Assembly (NCBI GenBank): GCA_014802325.1
Contig: JAAVCK010000005.1
Location: 176,531 to 240,530 of the forward strand
DNA length: 64,000 nt
Direction: 5' to 3'
DNA from: Bacteroides sp.
Lineage (GTDB): Bacteria > Bacteroidota > Bacteroidia > Bacteroidales > Muribaculaceae
The position numbers and the translations under genes are program-made. How positions within the stretch are numbered: position 1 is the first letter of the stretch; every line of letters starts with the position of its first letter. The notes under the pieces were generated by a model, which was given only the letters and a program-made list of their open reading frames with translations, made no database searches and was not told the origin of the DNA. Shown piece after piece: positions 60,334 through 64,000 of this stretch.

Positions 60334-60365
60334 TTTGGCTTGTAGCGGGATTTTTAGTATTTTCG
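60334..60365 (+). promoter_or_regulatory. Candidate promoter of sufCDS
   Basis: TTTG (60334-60337), 20 bases, TATTTTCG (60358-60365), an imperfect -7 element. The leader is about 70 bases. Confidence 0.55.
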
Positions 60366-60442
60366 CGTGTTAAATCTCAACAATCCCGCTCACCGGGACG
60401 TAATAGATGTAAATGTCACCCAACGAATAAATATCAGCAGAT

Positions 60443-61198
<756 letters not shown>

Positions 61199-61200
61199 CC

Positions 61201-62568
61201 ATGGGCGCTCTACGACAGTATCTCGACATATATATAGGTGCAGCCCCGGCGCTCGACGATGCGTCGGCTCCGGTGATGAATGCCCTGCGCCCCGCGGCGC
61301 TCGACACTCTTCGCGGCTCTCGCTTCCCCGACAAGGGCGACGAGGGATATGAAAAGACCTCGATAGAAGACATGATGGCGCCCGACTACGGCATCAACAT
61401 GATAGGTCTCAACATCCCGGTCGACGTGGCCCGGTCGTTCAAGTGCGACGTGCCCGCCGTGTCGACCCTCATGGGATTCATACTCAACGATTCATTCATG
61501 CCTGTCAAGCATCTGCGCGACCGTCTGCCCGAGGGGGTGATATTCACCTCGCTCCGCGACGCCGCCATCACGCGCCCGCAGCTGGTGGAGAAATATTACG
61601 GACATCTGGCTCCGATAGACAATACGGCCGTGGCTCTCAACACTCTGCTGGCACGCGACGGAGCGTTTATCTACATACCGCGCGGTGTGAAGGTGGAGCG
61701 TCCGCTGCAGCTCGTCGACATTTTCTCGGCACCCTACGATGTGATGGGCGTGCGCCGCGTGCTGATAGTGCTCGAAGAGGGTGCCGAAGCCTCGCTGCTG
61801 GTGTGTGACCACACGCAGGATGCCGAGCGCAACTATCTGGCCTCGCAGGTGACGGAGATATTTCTCGCCCCGCGCGCCAATCTGAAGATGTGTATGATCG
61901 AGGAATCGGGAGCCACTACCTCACGCCACGCCATGACGTGGGTGGATCAGCAGGAAGGATCGACTCTCACTCTCACCTCGGCCACTCTGACGGCCGGCAC
62001 GGTGCGCAACGAGTGGAACGTAGCTCTGACCGGCGAGGGCGCCGAATGCCGCATGGCCGGTATGGCCATCGGGTCGCGACACATGCATATCGACAACAGT
62101 TCAAACGTGACCCATATAGCACGCCGCTGCCACAGCAATCAGATATTCAAATATGTGCTCGACGATGAAGCCTCAGGCGCGTTCGAGGGTCGGATAGTGG
62201 TATCGCCCGGCTCGCAGTATACCGAGGCCTACCAGACCAACCGCAACCTGCTCGCAAGCACCGGAGCGCGGATGCACACCCGCCCGCAGCTGGAGATATA
62301 CAACGACGACGTAAAGTGCTCGCACGGAGCGGCTACCGGTCAGCTCGACAACGAAGCACTCTTCTACATGCGTTCGCGCGGTATACCCGAAACCGAGGCG
62401 CGCACCATGCTCATGCAGGCTTTCATGCTCGACGTGGTCGACACGGTAGCAGTGCCCGGCGTGGCCGACCGTCTGCGCCACCTCGTGGAGCGCCGCTTTG
62501 CCGGCGACGGCATGTGTGAGGGCTGCGCTATAGGCGACGGCGGAAAGGAGAACAAAGAAAATGTATGA
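61201..62568 (+). CDS. sufD: Fe-S cluster assembly protein SufD
   Basis: The 455-residue protein starts at ATG 61201, two bases after the sufC stop. The C-terminal SufBD beta-helix domain is clear: GAFIYIPRGVKVERPLQLVDIF, VLIVLEEGAEASLLVCDHT, NSSNVTHIARRCHSNQIFKYVLDDEASGAFEGRIVV, and DDVKCSHGAATGQLDNEALFYMRSRGI. SufD combines with SufB and SufC in the scaffold; the length favours SufD over SufB. It overlaps sufS by 8 bases. Confidence 0.94.
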   Translation: MGALRQYLDIYIGAAPALDDASAPVMNALRPAALDTLRGSRFPDKGDEGYEKTSIEDMMAPDYGINMIGLNIPVDVARSFKCDVPAVSTLMGFILNDSFMPVKHLRDRLPEGVIFTSLRDAAITRPQLVEKYYGHLAPIDNTAVALNTLLARDGAFIYIPRGVKVERPLQLVDIFSAPYDVMGVRRVLIVLEEGAEASLLVCDHTQDAERNYLASQVTEIFLAPRANLKMCMIEESGATTSRHAMTWVDQQEGSTLTLTSATLTAGTVRNEWNVALTGEGAECRMAGMAIGSRHMHIDNSSNVTHIARRCHSNQIFKYVLDDEASGAFEGRIVVSPGSQYTEAYQTNRNLLASTGARMHTRPQLEIYNDDVKCSHGAATGQLDNEALFYMRSRGIPETEARTMLMQAFMLDVVDTVAVPGVADRLRHLVERRFAGDGMCEGCAIGDGGKENKENV

Positions 62569-63778
62569 CATAGCCAAAATACGCAGCGAATTTCCGGTAC
62601 TTGACCGCGAGGTCAACGGCCGCCCGCTTGTGTATCTCGACAATACGGCCACCTCGCAGACCCCGCGCTGCGTGGTCGACGCCATCACGGCCGGCTACTA
62701 TCACTCGAAAGCCAACGTGCACCGCGGTGTGCACACCCTCTCGGTGGAAGCCACTCAGCTGCTCGAAGCCTCGCGCCGCAGCGTGAAGGATTTTATCAAT
62801 GCCGCCGAGCCGGAGGAGATAATATTCACCCGGGGCACCACCGAGGCGCTCAACCTTGTGGCCTCATCGCTGGGCGGCATGTTGCTCGGCGAAGGCGACG
62901 AACTGATACTGACCGATATGGAGCATCACAGCAACATTGTGCCGTGGCAGCTCCTTCAGCAGCACAAGGGATTTACGATAAAGGTAGTGCCTGTGACGGC
63001 CGACGGATCGCTCGACATGGAGGCTCTCCGCAGCCTTATATCGCCACGTACGCGACTCATATCGGTGTGCCATGCCTCCAACGTGCTCGGCACTGTCAAT
63101 CCGATAGCCGAAATCACAGCTCTGGCCCACAGCCACGGCATACCGGTGGTAGTCGACGGCGCGCAGGCTGTGCCCCATCTCACTATCGATGTGCACGCTC
63201 TCGGAGCTGACTTCTACGCATTCTCGGCTCACAAGATGTATGGTCCGACAGGTGTGGGAGTGCTCTACGGTCGCCGCGAACTGCTCGAAAAAATGCCTCC
63301 TTATCAGGGCGGCGGAGAGATGATAGAGAGTGTGTCGTGGCAGAAGACCACCTTTGCCGCCCTACCCTACAAATTTGAGGCCGGCACGCCCGACTTTGTA
63401 GGCATAGCGGCTTTCGCCCGCGCCATCGACTACATGCGGTCGCTCGGCATAGCCGACATAGCCGCTCATGAGCACGAGCTTATGGAATATACCACCCGAC
63501 GCATGATGGAGATACCCGGCATGAGGATATTCGGAACCGCGCCCGGCAAATGCGCCATAATATCATTTCTCGTTGGCCACATACACCACTACGACATGGG
63601 CATGCTGCTCGATCAGCTCGGGGTGGCCGTGCGCACGGGTCATCATTGCGCCCAGCCCCTCATGCACGCTCTGGGTGTGGAAGGTGTGGTGCGCGCCAGT
63701 TTCGCCGCCTACAATACCATAGAGGAGTGTGACCGCTTCCTGGCTGCGCTTCACCGTGTGATACCCATGTTGGAATAA
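62561..63778 (+). CDS. sufS: Cysteine desulfurase SufS
   Basis: The 405-residue PLP enzyme supplies sulfur from cysteine. The PLP lysine is in FSAHKMYGPTGVG (Lys225), the catalytic cysteine in RTGHHCAQPLM (Cys363), and TRGTTEALNLVA is in the PLP-phosphate region. These match class II SufS/CsdB desulfurases. sufE/sufU was not found adjacent. The sufC-D-S order with tight overlaps indicates one operon, and a strong terminator follows. Confidence 0.97.
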   Translation: MYDIAKIRSEFPVLDREVNGRPLVYLDNTATSQTPRCVVDAITAGYYHSKANVHRGVHTLSVEATQLLEASRRSVKDFINAAEPEEIIFTRGTTEALNLVASSLGGMLLGEGDELILTDMEHHSNIVPWQLLQQHKGFTIKVVPVTADGSLDMEALRSLISPRTRLISVCHASNVLGTVNPIAEITALAHSHGIPVVVDGAQAVPHLTIDVHALGADFYAFSAHKMYGPTGVGVLYGRRELLEKMPPYQGGGEMIESVSWQKTTFAALPYKFEAGTPDFVGIAAFARAIDYMRSLGIADIAAHEHELMEYTTRRMMEIPGMRIFGTAPGKCAIISFLVGHIHHYDMGMLLDQLGVAVRTGHHCAQPLMHALGVEGVVRASFAAYNTIEECDRFLAALHRVIPMLE

Positions 63779-63808
63779 TCGCCTCCCGGCCACATATTAA
63801 CGATATAC

Positions 63809-63846
63809 GCGGCGCCCGATAGTCAAATCCGACTACCGGGCGCCGC
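63809..63846 (+). terminator. Terminator of sufCDS
   Basis: A 16-base stem, 63809-63824 against 63831-63846, matches in 15 of 16 positions and is GC-rich, with a 6-base loop. A run of Ts is lacking, but the stem is very strong. Confidence 0.75.
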
Positions 63847-63889
63847 AGCTATGGTGACATGTCCCCCACTTATTGACAAAAACGAGGCT

Positions 63890-63973
63890 GTCTAACAAGT
63901 TTAGGCAGTCTCTTTTTTCGTTCAGTCAGGCTAAAAAATAAGGCTTTCATGCTGAAATTCAGCGCGAAAGCCT
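63890..63973. other. Hairpin-rich right edge, origin unclear
   Basis: GAGGCTGTCTAA (63890-63901) pairs with TTAGGCAGTCTC (63901-63912), with two G-T positions, followed by TTTTTT. A second stem has AGGCTTTC..GCTGAA (63941-63956) pairing with TTCAGC..GAAAGCCT (63958-63973). Closely packed stems like these can mark the end of an insertion sequence, but no transposase is visible before the window ends. Confidence 0.35.
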
Positions 63974-64000
63974 TTGCTATGTCATAGATTTTTAGTAAAT

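Overview
The window looks like a chromosomal segment of a Bacteroidota gut bacterium, most likely order Bacteroidales and plausibly Muribaculaceae (lineage is inference). The signs are: many upstream regions carry the Bacteroidota promoter signature (TTG/TTTG, about 20 bases, TAnnTTTG); Shine-Dalgarno motifs are mostly absent; lineage-restricted genes are present (gldD, gldE, DUF4294, DUF4295); a sodium-pumping methylmalonyl-CoA decarboxylase locus is present; and three secreted proteins share a C-terminal tail. Most genes are GC-rich, with one clear AT-rich island.

Layout. 1-5.5 kb: the end of an outer-membrane protein gene, a small acidic protein, nadB with a DUF4294 gene, fucO, and a DUF4105 membrane protein. 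5.6-16.7 kb: purL, then etfB-etfA-acyl-CoA dehydrogenase, a THUMP-like methyltransferase, and a secreted beta-helix protein whose gene overlaps it. 16.7-20.7 kb (minus strand): a RavA/ViaA-type MoxR ATPase and VWA pair, smpB, and a Yip1-like membrane protein. 21-24.4 kb: a leucine-rich-repeat lipoprotein, then gldE-gldD-phosphopantetheinyl transferase. 24.4-27.8 kb (minus strand): hflX and a SurA/PpiD-type isomerase. 28.2-31.8 kb: a large secreted pectinesterase. 32-38 kb: rplU-rpmA, a TM2 protein, and the methylmalonyl-CoA epimerase/decarboxylase cluster of the succinate-to-propionate pathway. 38.2-39.4 kb: a conserved hypothetical and tcdA.

39.4-41.1 kb is an AT-rich island holding a complete type II restriction-modification system. 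It has an MT-A70-class adenine methylase, a convergent MunI-like endonuclease, and a small controller-type HTH gene that overlaps the endonuclease gene. A long bidirectional terminator separates the methylase and endonuclease genes. The controller gene is predicted to be leaderless and has an inverted repeat just upstream of its promoter.

41.2-50 kb is housekeeping: rsmA, mgtE, rpmB-rpmG-DUF4295, a beta-propeller protein, the minus-strand set yicC-gmk-nadD-DUF5063, and divergent tsaB. 50.1-60.3 kb is richer in secreted proteins and repeats: two secreted proteins sharing the pectinesterase tail, an ion channel with an unusual selectivity filter, reverse rubrerythrin, a metallophosphoesterase and an L,D-transpeptidase. 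Four copies of a palindromic mosaic element of about 180-250 bp lie between these genes. Separate AT-rich degenerate arrays abut the stop codons of several genes. 60.4-63.8 kb is sufC-sufD-sufS, ending in a strong terminator and an unexplained hairpin-rich right edge.

No rRNA, tRNA, CRISPR array or complete insertion sequence was recognised.
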